In this document: positions 16,793 to 25,432 of the stretch, piece by piece
Layout: each line of letters opens with the position of its first letter
Position numbering within the stretch: position 1 is the first letter of the stretch
Origin: Microbacterium sp. AB
GTDB lineage: Bacteria > Actinomycetota > Actinomycetes > Actinomycetales > Microbacteriaceae
Direction: 5' to 3'
Length of the DNA stretch: 64,000 nucleotides
Assembly (NCBI RefSeq): GCF_032878875.1
Contig: NZ_CP118157.1
Coordinates: 1 to 64,000, forward strand
The notes under the pieces: generated by a model
The model's database searches: none
Seen by the model: only the letters and a program-made list of their open reading frames with translations
Told to the model about the DNA's origin: nothing
Translations under genes and position numbers: made by a program

Positions 16793-18424
16793 TCACCCCT
16801 TTGGCGTGTGAATCCGGTCGATCCCTCCCTCCGCCGTCGACGGGGACGGAGAGGCGGCGAGGAGACCCTGCTGGGTCGCGAGAAGAACGGCCTCCTCGCG
16901 CGAGGTCGCCCCGAGGGCGCGGTAGATGCGCCGGGTCTGCGTCTTCACGGTGTTGATCGACACGCTCAGCCGCACGGCGATGGCATCGAGGGGCGCGTCC
17001 GTCGCGAGCTCTCGGAGGACGACGCGTTCCCGGGGGGAGAGCTGCACGACCCTGACCGCGGCACGACAGCGCGGGGACAGGTGCGGGAGGATCGACGCGA
17101 GGGGATCGTCGACGCCGACGAGCGCGCAGAGCCGTCGTCGATCGTCGTCGTCGATCTCGCGGAACGTGGAGACGTCTCCGGTGAAGGCGAAGCACTCGAT
17201 CGCTTGAGCGAAGTCCCGTGCGGCTTCGTCGCTCTCATCGCGCCTCAGATGGGCCGAGGCGCTGATCAGGAGGAGGTCGACGGTGTCGCGCCGTGTCGCG
17301 CCGCGTGCGAGGCCCGGGATGGATGCGATGCGAAGCGCGTCCGCGAAGTCGCCTGCGCGCAGATGTGCTCTGGCGGCGGCGATCTGCAGCATCGGGGCAT
17401 GCGGATGCTGCCTCGCCAGCGAGATGACGGTCGTTCCCTCTCCGGCCTCGAGCAGGAGGTCCGCTCTGGCGCGCAGTAGGAGCCCGCCCGCGAGGGTGTC
17501 GGCGTCGGAGGGCGCGGCGTTGGCGAACATGATGTCGTCCATGCGTGCAAGCCCCGTCGCCGTGTTGCCGAGGATCTGGTCGTGGCGGCTCCACACCATC
17601 GCGATGTACGGCCAGATCTCATAGCCGCCGGCCGAGGGCCCGAATTCCTGCAGATAGGCGCGGGCTGAGTCCGTGTCGAGTGCGTCGAGAGCGAGTACCG
17701 CCCGGGCGAGGATCGCGGCGGCGTCGACGAGCGGATGGATGTGGTTCGGCACGCCGTCGATGCCGGCATGCTTCGACAGCCAGCCGAGCGACACGTCCCG
17801 ACTCCCGGCGAAGGCGGCGAGGAGCGCGGCGTAGCCGGCCCCGTCCTTGCCCGCCGTCTGCTGGTGCGGGGTCGGTCCGGCCTCCTCGTAGGCCCGCCGG
17901 GCGAAGCCGAAGGCCTCCGTGAAACGCCCCCGGAGCATGGCGGTGAGTGCTCGCTGGGCGGGGAGCCACCCCGGGCGCGACGTCGTGCTGCGTCCCGCTC
18001 GCGCGTGCAGCCGAAGTGTCCGCTCGAGCTTCTGCGCCGTGGCCTCCGATTCGTAGAGCTCTCCGTCGAGTCGCAGGCCGATCACCGCGAACATCCCTGC
18101 GACCAGAGCCTCGTCCGGATCCTCCATCGTCGCGAAGGCCGAGGCGAAGTGCGGGGCGAAGACCGTGAAGGCCCGCAGCAGATGGCGCAGGGTCACGTCG
18201 CCTGCCCCGTCGGAGAACTGCGAGGACTGCGCGAAGAGCAGGAGGAGACGTGGCCTGCGGAGGATCGCCTGCCGTGGAAGGGCGGACAGGAGGTCTGCGA
18301 GCTCTCGCCCCGCGGCCGCGGGCAGCGCGTACCAGAGCCGATCGGACATGGACTCGATCGCATCGAGATCCGCGTCCCGGAGCGCGCGGTCGATTTCGCT
18401 GGTGACGTCGTGCGGAAGATCCAT
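16793..18424 (-). CDS. Large LuxR-type transcriptional regulator (paralogue 2)
   Basis: 543 residues with the same architecture as the gene downstream: a long helical region and a C-terminal LuxR domain (LSPRERVVLRELATDAPLDAI, then RLSVSINTVKTQTRRIYRAL). No P-loop is visible. The gap to the next paralogue is 92 bp with no clear terminator, so read-through is possible. The two recognition helices are close but not identical, suggesting related or overlapping sites. The start at 18424 has only a weak ribosome binding site. Both lie in an accessory block between the rhomboid side and crgA. Confidence 0.85.
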   Translation of the reverse strand: MDLPHDVTSEIDRALRDADLDAIESMSDRLWYALPAAAGRELADLLSALPRQAILRRPRLLLLFAQSSQFSDGAGDVTLRHLLRAFTVFAPHFASAFATMEDPDEALVAGMFAVIGLRLDGELYESEATAQKLERTLRLHARAGRSTTSRPGWLPAQRALTAMLRGRFTEAFGFARRAYEEAGPTPHQQTAGKDGAGYAALLAAFAGSRDVSLGWLSKHAGIDGVPNHIHPLVDAAAILARAVLALDALDTDSARAYLQEFGPSAGGYEIWPYIAMVWSRHDQILGNTATGLARMDDIMFANAAPSDADTLAGGLLLRARADLLLEAGEGTTVISLARQHPHAPMLQIAAARAHLRAGDFADALRIASIPGLARGATRRDTVDLLLISASAHLRRDESDEAARDFAQAIECFAFTGDVSTFREIDDDDRRRLCALVGVDDPLASILPHLSPRCRAAVRVVQLSPRERVVLRELATDAPLDAIAVRLSVSINTVKTQTRRIYRALGATSREEAVLLATQQGLLAASPSPSTAEGGIDRIHTPKG

Positions 18425-18550
18425 GGGGGCTTTCTGAGAGGGATCCCCCGAACACCATTATCGATCCGGATGAGATCGGGGGCGAAAGACGACCCGGGCA
18501 GGCGTCTGCCGGGCGCCGGCGGAATACCGTGAGATCGGGACCCCATCCCT

Positions 18551-18570
18551 CTGTGTGTCCCATCACACAG
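18551..18570. promoter_or_regulatory. Palindrome CTGTGTG-N6-CACACAG
   Basis: A perfect 7-bp inverted repeat with a 6-bp spacer lies 127 bp upstream of the LuxR gene at 18424 and touches the crgA terminator. The size and symmetry fit a dimeric regulator site. It could also be an outer extension of the terminator structure. Confidence 0.3.
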
Positions 18571-18571
18571 C

Positions 18572-18610
18572 AAGACGCCCGTCGCGATCATCGATCGCGA
18601 CGGGCGTCTT
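18572..18610 (-). terminator. Hairpin terminator of the pknB-crgA operon
   Basis: A perfect 17-bp inverted repeat (AAGACGCCCGTCGCGAT and its complement) with a 5-base loop starts 25 bp after the crgA stop. It closes the long minus-strand division operon. Confidence 0.8.
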
Positions 18611-18635
18611 CGTCCTACGGAGGAGAGCTAGACCC

Positions 18636-18863
18636 TCACCGCCACTGCGTCGTCATGAGGAAGCCGATGAAGGCGATCCCGAAGCCGATGACGAGGTTCC
18701 ACGCGCCGATGTCGGGGATCGGGAAGGCCATCCCCGAGAGGTAGAAGACGAGTATCCACACGAGCCCGATGAGCATGAAGGAGACCATCACCGGCTTGAA
18801 CCACACCGGGTTCGGGCCCTTGCTGCTCTCGACGGGCTCTTCGTCCTGGGTTGCTCGTGCCAT
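18636..18863 (-). CDS. crgA: Cell division protein CrgA
   Basis: 75 residues, normal for CrgA, a small membrane protein that helps recruit FtsI/PBPs and coordinates septation in actinobacteria. Two transmembrane helices are visible: VMVSFMLIGLVWILVFYLSG and NLVIGFGIAFIGFLMT, joined by the conserved short loop with FPIPDIGAWN. A longer in-frame start exists, but the ATG at 18863 gives the standard protein. The gene begins 13 bp after the pknB stop on the same strand, so it is the last gene of the kinase operon; TAGACT at 18871-18876 could also give it a nearly leaderless promoter of its own. Confidence 0.93.
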   Translation of the reverse strand: MARATQDEEPVESSKGPNPVWFKPVMVSFMLIGLVWILVFYLSGMAFPIPDIGAWNLVIGFGIAFIGFLMTTQWR

Positions 18864-18876
18864 GGTGGAGAGTCTA

Positions 18877-20682
18877 CTAGGGCGCCGCGGGGGAACCCTG
18901 CGCCTCGTGCGAGGTGTGAGCATCGATGTCCTGACCGGCTTCGGGATCAGGACTCGGAGTCGGCGACTCCGTCTCCTCCACGCCCGTGCAGACGCGCACG
19001 CTGATCGTCGACCTGATCGGGACCGAACCGATCGACGACTGTGAGACGATGCCGGGCTGGTCGGCCGCCATGCAGTTCTCGTCCTCGATGACCTCGGACG
19101 TCAGCCCGAGCTCGGCGAGCGCGTTCTCGGCCGACTCCACCGACCATCCCGTGTAGTTGTTGACCTGCACGCGCCCCGTCGCCACCTCGAGGTCGATGAC
19201 GGATCCCTGCGACACCTCGTCGCCCGCGGCGAGCTCGTCGGTGCCGGAATGGATGCTCAGCACGGTGTCCTTCGCGCTCGACGCGTCGTCGACGGGCAGG
19301 ATGGCGCCGAGCGACAGCCCGGCGTCCGTGATCGCCTGCCGGGCGTCGGCGAGGCCGAGGCCGACGAGCTCGGGCACCACCGCGACCTGCGGGCCCTCGG
19401 ACACGTGCACCTCGACCCGCTGATCCGGGCTCACCGAGAGGCCCTCGCCCGGGTCGGTCCCGATGACGACGCCCTCGTCCACGGTGTCGCTCGGCTCGCC
19501 GACCTCGACGGGGACGAGGTCGTTCGCCTCGAGCTCGGCCGCCGCCCGTTCGTAGGTCATGCCCGCGACGTCCGGGATCACGCGCGAGCTGGCGGGGGCG
19601 CCGGTCCAGGGCTGGATCGTGTTCACCCAGAACAGGATCGCGACGATGAGGACCGCGACGAGCGCCACGGCCGACCAGATCCACACGACGGGAGGCCCCG
19701 ACTGCGTGCGCGTCATGGTGTTGTCGCTGGAGAGCTGGCGCAGCGTGCGCGCCGTCTCCTGCGCCTGGCGCGGGCTGGGCCCGTAGAGCTCGTTGGTGAG
19801 GGTGTCGAGCTCGCGCCTCGTGGGGGCGCGGCCGTCGAGCGCCTCGTCGAGCGCCTCCCGGAAGCGGGCGGCGTCGGGATAGCGCTGGTACGGGTCCTTC
19901 GCGAGCGCACGGAGCACCACGGGGTCGAGACCCCGGGGCAGCTCGGGGTTCACGGCTGTCGGGGCGACGGGGGTCTCGCTGACGTGCTGGTACGCGACGG
20001 CGACGGGGGAGTCGCCCCGGAAGGGCGGCCGGCCCGTGAGCATCTCGTAGAGCACCACGCCGGTCGAGTACAGGTCGGCCCGCGCGTCGACGGCCTCGCC
20101 CTTGGCCTGCTCGGGCGAGAAGTACGCGGCCGTGCCGAGGATGGCGGTGGTCTGCGCGACGGTCGACGACGAGTCGGAGACGGCGCGCGCGATCCCGAAG
20201 TCCATCACCTTCACCTGGCCGGCCTCGGTGACCATGACGTTGCCCGGCTTGATGTCGCGGTGGACGACGCCCGCGCGGTGCGAGTACTCGAGCGCCTCGA
20301 GGATGCCGTCGGCGTACCGCACGGCGTCCTTCGGCGTCAGCGGCCCGCGCGCGATGACGTCCTTCAGGAGCGTGCCGGTGACGAGCTCCATGACGATGTA
20401 CGGCACGGGGCGCTTCGCTCCCGAGGAGTCGGTCTCGCTGTCCTCGCCCGCATCGAAGACCCGCACGATCGACGAGTGGGCCATCCTCGAGGCCGCCTGC
20501 GCCTCGAGCCGGAAGCGGGTGCGAAACGTGCTGTCGCCGGCGAGGTCCCGCTCGAGGATCTTGATCGCGACCGTCCGGCCGAGCTTCTCGTCGTACCCCC
20601 GGTAGACGCTCGCCATGCCGCCGCGGCCGATGAGGTCGTCGACGCGATATCGATCGTTCAGAACGCGTGGCTCGGCCTGCAC
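18877..20682 (-). CDS. pknB: PASTA-domain Ser/Thr protein kinase PknB
   Basis: 601 residues. The kinase domain (about 12-270) has the glycine loop (IGRGGMASVYRGYD), the VAIKIL lysine, the HRDIKPGNVMV catalytic loop, DFGIARA, and the GTAAYFSPEQAKG activation end. A juxtamembrane linker and one transmembrane helix (about 335-355) follow, then three PASTA domains (VIPDVAGMTYERA, VVPELVGLGLADA, VNNYTGWSVESAE) outside the cell that bind muropeptides or lipid II, and a proline/serine tail. It phosphorylates FHA proteins and division factors. The GTG at 20682 has a GGGGGGATC site. An 81-bp gap separates it from pknA, so it may have its own promoter. Confidence 0.95.
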   Translation of the reverse strand: MQAEPRVLNDRYRVDDLIGRGGMASVYRGYDEKLGRTVAIKILERDLAGDSTFRTRFRLEAQAASRMAHSSIVRVFDAGEDSETDSSGAKRPVPYIVMELVTGTLLKDVIARGPLTPKDAVRYADGILEALEYSHRAGVVHRDIKPGNVMVTEAGQVKVMDFGIARAVSDSSSTVAQTTAILGTAAYFSPEQAKGEAVDARADLYSTGVVLYEMLTGRPPFRGDSPVAVAYQHVSETPVAPTAVNPELPRGLDPVVLRALAKDPYQRYPDAARFREALDEALDGRAPTRRELDTLTNELYGPSPRQAQETARTLRQLSSDNTMTRTQSGPPVVWIWSAVALVAVLIVAILFWVNTIQPWTGAPASSRVIPDVAGMTYERAAAELEANDLVPVEVGEPSDTVDEGVVIGTDPGEGLSVSPDQRVEVHVSEGPQVAVVPELVGLGLADARQAITDAGLSLGAILPVDDASSAKDTVLSIHSGTDELAAGDEVSQGSVIDLEVATGRVQVNNYTGWSVESAENALAELGLTSEVIEDENCMAADQPGIVSQSSIGSVPIRSTISVRVCTGVEETESPTPSPDPEAGQDIDAHTSHEAQGSPAAP

Positions 20683-20763
20683 GGATGATCCCCCCTGATG
20701 ACGCAGGTCCGGTCAGCTTAGACCCGCCTGCTGAACGTCGGCTCTGGCGCCGACGGTGTGTGC

Positions 20764-22599
20764 TCAGCGCCCCGTCGTCGGTGCGTCGTCGCTCTCTGTG
20801 CCGCGGCCGGCGCTCGGCGTCTCGGACGGGTCGGGCGACGGCGTGGCCTCGTCGGCGACGATCTGCGCGGTCGTCTGGCCCGAGGAGTCGGAGTCGCGGA
20901 TCGTGCCGTCGGAGCCCTCGCAGTGGGCGACGTAGCTCGCGCTGATGAAGCTGCCGAGCGTTCCCGTCGCCTCGAGCGCGGCCGACGTCTCGCCGGGCAG
21001 GAACTCGCGGGTCGCGCTCTGGTTGTCGGAGAAGACGGCGTTCGAGAGGGAGACGGTGTAGCCGCTGAGGCTCCCCGTCCCGCTCGGGCACGTGAAGGGC
21101 GGCCAGGTGATCGTGAAGGAGGCGCCTTCGGTGATCTCGGCGGCGTTCGTCTCGCTGCCGAAGGTGAACGTCGCGGTGCTGGGGGCCTCGATCGGCGTCA
21201 CGTCGGAGTACACCGTGAGGGTGATCTCCCGGCCGGGGGCCTGGACTCCGCTCGGGCTCACCTGGTACACGACGCCCACCTGATCGGCGGTCGAGGCGGG
21301 GTCGCCCTGCGCGCGCGTCACGCCGAACCCGGCACCGGACAGGATCGCGGCCGCGTCGTCGTACGCCATCCCCTCGAGGCCGAGCGTGCTGATGTCGACG
21401 CTCGCGGTGGTCTCCGTCGGCGTGGGGGTCGACGCGGGCGTCGAGGGCGCCGCGGATGTCGGCGGGGTGGTCGTCTCGGAGGCGTCGGGGTCGCCGTCCT
21501 GGCCGGAGAGCGCGGCCCAGAGCGTGCCGCCGAGGACGAGCGCGAGCAGCAGGATGAGCGCGACGAGCGGCCACGTCCACGGGCTGCGCTTCTTCTTCGT
21601 CTTCTTCGGCGCGGGCTCCTCGACCCCCTCCACAGCGCCTGCGGCGCCCGCGGGGATGGGACGGGTCGACGACAGGATGCGCGTCGGGTCGTCGGAGCCG
21701 CCCAGCAGCTGCGTGAAGTCGTCGTTCCCGATCGCGGCGCCGGCGGCGATCGCCGGAACGGCGGCGGCCGCGGCGGCCACATCGCCGCGGCGCAGCGCGT
21801 TCGCCGCGCGTGCGACGGCGGCGGACGACGCCGGACGGTCCTCGGGCTTCTTGGCGATCATCGCCATGACGAGGTTCTGCACCGGCTCGGGCACGTCGGA
21901 CGGCAGCGGCGGGGGCTGCTCGTTGATCTGCGCCATCGCGATGGCGACTTGCGACTCGCCCGTGAAGGGACGCTTCCCCGCGAGGGACTCGTACGCCACG
22001 ATGCCGAGGGAGTAGGTGTCGGTCGCCGGGCTCGCCGGATGGCCGGACGCCTGCTCGGGGGACAGGTACTGCACGGTGCCCATCACCTGGCCGGTGGCCG
22101 TCAGCGGCACCTGGTCGGCGATCCGCGCGATCCCGAAGTCGGTGATCTTCACCCGGCCGTCCGGCGTGATGAGCAGGTTCCCGGGCTTGATGTCGCGGTG
22201 CACGAGGCCGGCCGCGTGCGCCGCCTGCAGGGCGGAGGCGGTCTGAGCGGTGATGTCGAGGGTGCGGTCGGAGGGGAGCGCGCCCTCGCGCTCGAGCACG
22301 GTCGACAGCGCCTCGCCGGGCACGAGCTCCATGACGAGGAACGCGGAGCCGTTCTCCTCGCCGTAGTCGAACACGCTCGCGATGCCCTCGTGGTTGACGA
22401 GCGCGGCGTGGCGGGCCTCGGCGCGGAAGCGCTCGAGGAACCCGGGGTCGCCCATGTACTCGTCCTTGAGGATCTTGATCGCGACCGAGCGGCCGATGAC
22501 GTGATCGGTCGCCTCCCAGACCTCGCCCATGCCGCCGATGGCGATGCGCGAGTTGAGCTCGTAGCGGCCGCCGAAAGAAACACCCCGTGTTGGTCTCAT
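20764..22599 (-). CDS. pknA: Ser/Thr protein kinase PknA with an unusual extracellular region
   Basis: 611 residues. The kinase domain (about 12-270) shows IAIGGMGEVWEATD, SVAIKIL, HRDIKPGNLLI, DFGIARI and GTVQYLSPEQASG. An alanine-rich linker, a lysine patch (PKKTKKKRSPW) and one transmembrane helix (about 345-368) follow. Outside there is one PASTA-like module (LGLEGMAYDDAAAILSGAGF) and then a beta-rich stretch (about 460-570) resembling a fibronectin-III-like fold, ending in a low-complexity tail. Mycobacterial PknA has no such ectodomain. The ATG overlaps the pbpA stop by four bases. Confidence 0.92.
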   Translation of the reverse strand: MRPTRGVSFGGRYELNSRIAIGGMGEVWEATDHVIGRSVAIKILKDEYMGDPGFLERFRAEARHAALVNHEGIASVFDYGEENGSAFLVMELVPGEALSTVLEREGALPSDRTLDITAQTASALQAAHAAGLVHRDIKPGNLLITPDGRVKITDFGIARIADQVPLTATGQVMGTVQYLSPEQASGHPASPATDTYSLGIVAYESLAGKRPFTGESQVAIAMAQINEQPPPLPSDVPEPVQNLVMAMIAKKPEDRPASSAAVARAANALRRGDVAAAAAAVPAIAAGAAIGNDDFTQLLGGSDDPTRILSSTRPIPAGAAGAVEGVEEPAPKKTKKKRSPWTWPLVALILLLALVLGGTLWAALSGQDGDPDASETTTPPTSAAPSTPASTPTPTETTASVDISTLGLEGMAYDDAAAILSGAGFGVTRAQGDPASTADQVGVVYQVSPSGVQAPGREITLTVYSDVTPIEAPSTATFTFGSETNAAEITEGASFTITWPPFTCPSGTGSLSGYTVSLSNAVFSDNQSATREFLPGETSAALEATGTLGSFISASYVAHCEGSDGTIRDSDSSGQTTAQIVADEATPSPDPSETPSAGRGTESDDAPTTGR

Positions 22600-24062
22600 C
22601 GTGCCAGCACCGCCTCCATGACTTCCTTCGCGATGGGAGCCGCGATCGTGTTCCCGCTTCCCGACTGCCCCTGGCCACCGCCGTCCTCCACGACGACGGC
22701 GACCGCGACCTGCGGGTCGTCCGCCGGCGCGAAGCCGGTGAACCAGAGCGTGTAGGGGTCGTCGTCCGCATTCTCGGCGGTGCCCGTCTTCCCGGCCACG
22801 TCGACTCCGTCAATTCTTGCATTGGTCGCGGCGCCATCCTGGACGCTCGCCGTCATCGCCTCCGTGAGCGCGTCGGCGAGGTCGGCGTCGAGCGCCTCGC
22901 CGAACGCCGTCGGATCGTAGGTCTCCTGCACCGACAGGTCGGGGCCGATGACGTCGTCGACCATCCAGGGGTTCATGACGACCCCGTCGTTCGCGATGCC
23001 GGCGGCGACCATCGCCATCTGCAGCGGCGTCGCGGTGACCTGGCCCTGGCCGAAGCCGGTGAGACCCGTCTGGGCGTCGTCTCCCGCGAGGCTGGGGTAC
23101 GACGAGGCCGTCGAGGGCAGGGGCGTCTCGAAGCTCCGGTTGAAGCCGTACGACTCGGCCGCCTCGCGGATGGCGTCCTCGCCCAGCTCGACGGCGAGCT
23201 CGGCCATCGGGACGTTGCACGAGAGGCGGATCGCGTCGCGCAGCGTGACGGTGTCGCCGGAGCCGCAGGTCCCGCCGTCGGCGTTGCTGACGACGGCCGA
23301 CGAGCTCGGCAGCGTGTAGGCGGCGACGTTGGGGAACGTCGAGTCCATCGTGTAGTCGCCTGAGGCGATCGCCGCCGTGGCGGTGACGAGCTTGAAGGTC
23401 GACCCGGGCGGGTACAGGTCGCCGGCGATCGCGCGGTTCTGCAGCGGTTCGAGCGCGTCGGCCTCGAGGGCCGTGTAGTTTGCGTTCACGGCGTCGCCGT
23501 CGTGGAGCGCGAGCTGGTTCGTGTCGTATCCGGGCGTCGACACCATCGCGAGGATGCGGCCCGTCGACGGCTCGACCGCGACGACAGCGCCCGTGTAGCC
23601 GCGGTTCACGAGCGCATCGTAGGCGGCCTGCTGGGCCGCCGGCTCGAGGCTCAGCTCGATGCTCGAGCCACGGGGGTCCTGTCCCGAGAGGATCTGGTCG
23701 ATGCGGGAGAAGAACGCCGAGCTCGCCTGGCCGGACAGCTCCTGGTTCATGGCCCGCTCGAGCCCCTCCGTCGACTGCAGCACGGGGTTGATCCATCCCG
23801 TCACCGTCGACCACACGTCGGCGTTGGCGTACTGCCGCTGCCAGGCGTAGAGGTCGTCGCTCGCGATCGACGTGACGATCTCCTCGCCGCCGGCGATGAT
23901 CGACCCGCGCTGCACCTCGTAGCTGTCGTACAGCGTGCGGCGGTTGTTGACGTCCTCGTTCAGCGTCGGCGCGTTCACGACCTGGATCCAGCTCGTCGCG
24001 ACGAAGAGCGACAGGAACATGAAGAGCACGATGATGCTGAGCCTGCGGAGCTCCTTGGTCAT
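22596..24062 (-). CDS. pbpA: Class B penicillin-binding protein (PbpA, transpeptidase)
   Basis: 488 residues with an N-terminal transmembrane anchor (IIVLFMFLSLFVATSWIQV) and a penicillin-binding transpeptidase domain. All three active-site motifs are present: SxxK in PGSTFKLVTA (nucleophile serine), SxN in LSCNVPMAEL, and KTG in VAGKTGTAEN. It cross-links peptidoglycan, working with the SEDS glycosyltransferase encoded just upstream. Both ends overlap the neighbours by four bases (ATGA), so it is tightly coupled to rodA and pknA. Confidence 0.95.
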   Translation of the reverse strand: MTKELRRLSIIVLFMFLSLFVATSWIQVVNAPTLNEDVNNRRTLYDSYEVQRGSIIAGGEEIVTSIASDDLYAWQRQYANADVWSTVTGWINPVLQSTEGLERAMNQELSGQASSAFFSRIDQILSGQDPRGSSIELSLEPAAQQAAYDALVNRGYTGAVVAVEPSTGRILAMVSTPGYDTNQLALHDGDAVNANYTALEADALEPLQNRAIAGDLYPPGSTFKLVTATAAIASGDYTMDSTFPNVAAYTLPSSSAVVSNADGGTCGSGDTVTLRDAIRLSCNVPMAELAVELGEDAIREAAESYGFNRSFETPLPSTASSYPSLAGDDAQTGLTGFGQGQVTATPLQMAMVAAGIANDGVVMNPWMVDDVIGPDLSVQETYDPTAFGEALDADLADALTEAMTASVQDGAATNARIDGVDVAGKTGTAENADDDPYTLWFTGFAPADDPQVAVAVVVEDGGGQGQSGSGNTIAAPIAKEVMEAVLAR

Positions 24063-25432
24063 CCGATCACCGCCCGGGGCTGCTGGCGCACCGCGTCGCT
24101 GATGCGCAGGATGATCGCCACGATGAGCCAGTTCGACAGCAGCGACGAGCCGCCCGCGGCGAGGAAGGGCGTCGTGAGGCCCGTGAGCGGGATGACCCGC
24201 GTCACGCCGCCGACCATGATGAACACCTGCAGGGCGAGCGTGAACGACAGCGCGGTGGCGAGCAGCTTGCCGAAGTCGTCCTGGCCGAGCACGCCGATGC
24301 GCAGGCCCCGCGCGCTGAAGACCAGGTAGAGGCAGAGGATGGCGAAGAGGCCCACGAGCCCCAGCTCCTCGCCCAGGCTCGGGAAGATGTAGTCGCTCTG
24401 CGAGACGGGGGTGAGGTACGGGCGCCCCTGGCCGAGACCCGTGCCGAGCAGGCCGCCGTGCGCGAGCCCGAAGATGCCGTTGACGAGCTGGAAGCTGCCC
24501 CCCGGCGCCTCGTACACCGACTGGTCGAACGCGTTCAGCCAGCTCTCGAAGCGGCCGCGCACGTACGACAGCACGAACGTCGCCGCGATCGCCCCGCCGA
24601 CGGCCAGCAGCACGCCGATGAGCATCCATCCCGTCTTGCCGGTCGCGACGTACAGCGTGGCCACGAACATCCCGAAGATGAGCAGGCCCGTTCCGAGGTC
24701 GCGCTGGAGGACGATGATGGCCATCGACACGAGCCAGACGACGATGAGCGGCCCGAACTCGCGAGCGCGAGGGAAGGTGAAGCCGAGGAACTTCCGGCCG
24801 GTCGACGCGAGGCTCTCGCGGGTGCGCACGAGATAGCCGGCGAAGAAGATCGCGAGGCAGATCTTCGCGAGCTCGCCCGGCTGGAAGTTGAAGCCGAAGA
24901 CGTTGATCCACACGTCGGCGTTGCCGCCGCCGTGGAGGAACGGCACGAACGGGAGGAGGAGGAGCACGAGACCCGTGAGGCCGAAGATGTACGTGTACCG
25001 GAAGAGCACGCGGTAGTTCGTCAGGGTGAAGACGAGGATCGTGGCGAGGAGGATCGAGACCCCGGCGTAGACGATCTGGTTGGGCGCCGCGAGGCGCTCG
25101 CCGACCGACTCGTTGTAGATGTCGATGCGGTAGATCATCGCGATGCCGAAGCCCGTGAGGAGCGTCGCGATCGGCAGCACGAACGGGTCGGCCTGCGATG
25201 CGCGGGCGCGCAGCACGATGTGGAGGGCGAGGGTGAGCGCCCCGACGACCCCCGTCCCGATGAGGACGCCCGGCTGGATCTCGCCGATCGCGCCGAACTG
25301 CACGAGGACGATGGCGCCGGCGGAGAGCGCGAGGGCGAACAGCAGCAGCAGGAGCTCGCGGTTGCGCAGCGGCTGGGGCCTGCGCACGCGGCGCAGGGCC
25401 TTCTGGACCTGGGTGTCGGTCGTCGCGGTCAT
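24059..25432 (-). CDS. rodA: SEDS-family peptidoglycan glycosyltransferase RodA/FtsW
   Basis: 457 residues with ten or more hydrophobic helices. SEDS landmarks are visible: FNFQPGELAKICLAIFFAGY, the VLQRDLGTGLLIFGM segment, and GLGQGRPYLTPVSQSDYIF followed by GEELGLVG. It polymerises lipid II with the partner PbpA. Position directly before pbpA in the fha-pstP-rodA-pbpA-pknAB order favours RodA over division FtsW. Overlaps of four bases with both neighbours. Confidence 0.94.
   Translation of the reverse strand: MTATTDTQVQKALRRVRRPQPLRNRELLLLLFALALSAGAIVLVQFGAIGEIQPGVLIGTGVVGALTLALHIVLRARASQADPFVLPIATLLTGFGIAMIYRIDIYNESVGERLAAPNQIVYAGVSILLATILVFTLTNYRVLFRYTYIFGLTGLVLLLLPFVPFLHGGGNADVWINVFGFNFQPGELAKICLAIFFAGYLVRTRESLASTGRKFLGFTFPRAREFGPLIVVWLVSMAIIVLQRDLGTGLLIFGMFVATLYVATGKTGWMLIGVLLAVGGAIAATFVLSYVRGRFESWLNAFDQSVYEAPGGSFQLVNGIFGLAHGGLLGTGLGQGRPYLTPVSQSDYIFPSLGEELGLVGLFAILCLYLVFSARGLRIGVLGQDDFGKLLATALSFTLALQVFIMVGGVTRVIPLTGLTTPFLAAGGSSLLSNWLIVAIILRISDAVRQQPRAVIG

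Noticed and set aside
15111-18424. MalT/LAL-type ATP-dependent LuxR regulators
   Set aside because: Size fits partly, but no Walker A or B motif is visible in either protein.
18947-22837. A 1296-codon frame overlapping pknA and pknB on the same strand
   Set aside because: Frame-shifted reading of the two kinases; arginine-rich without motifs.
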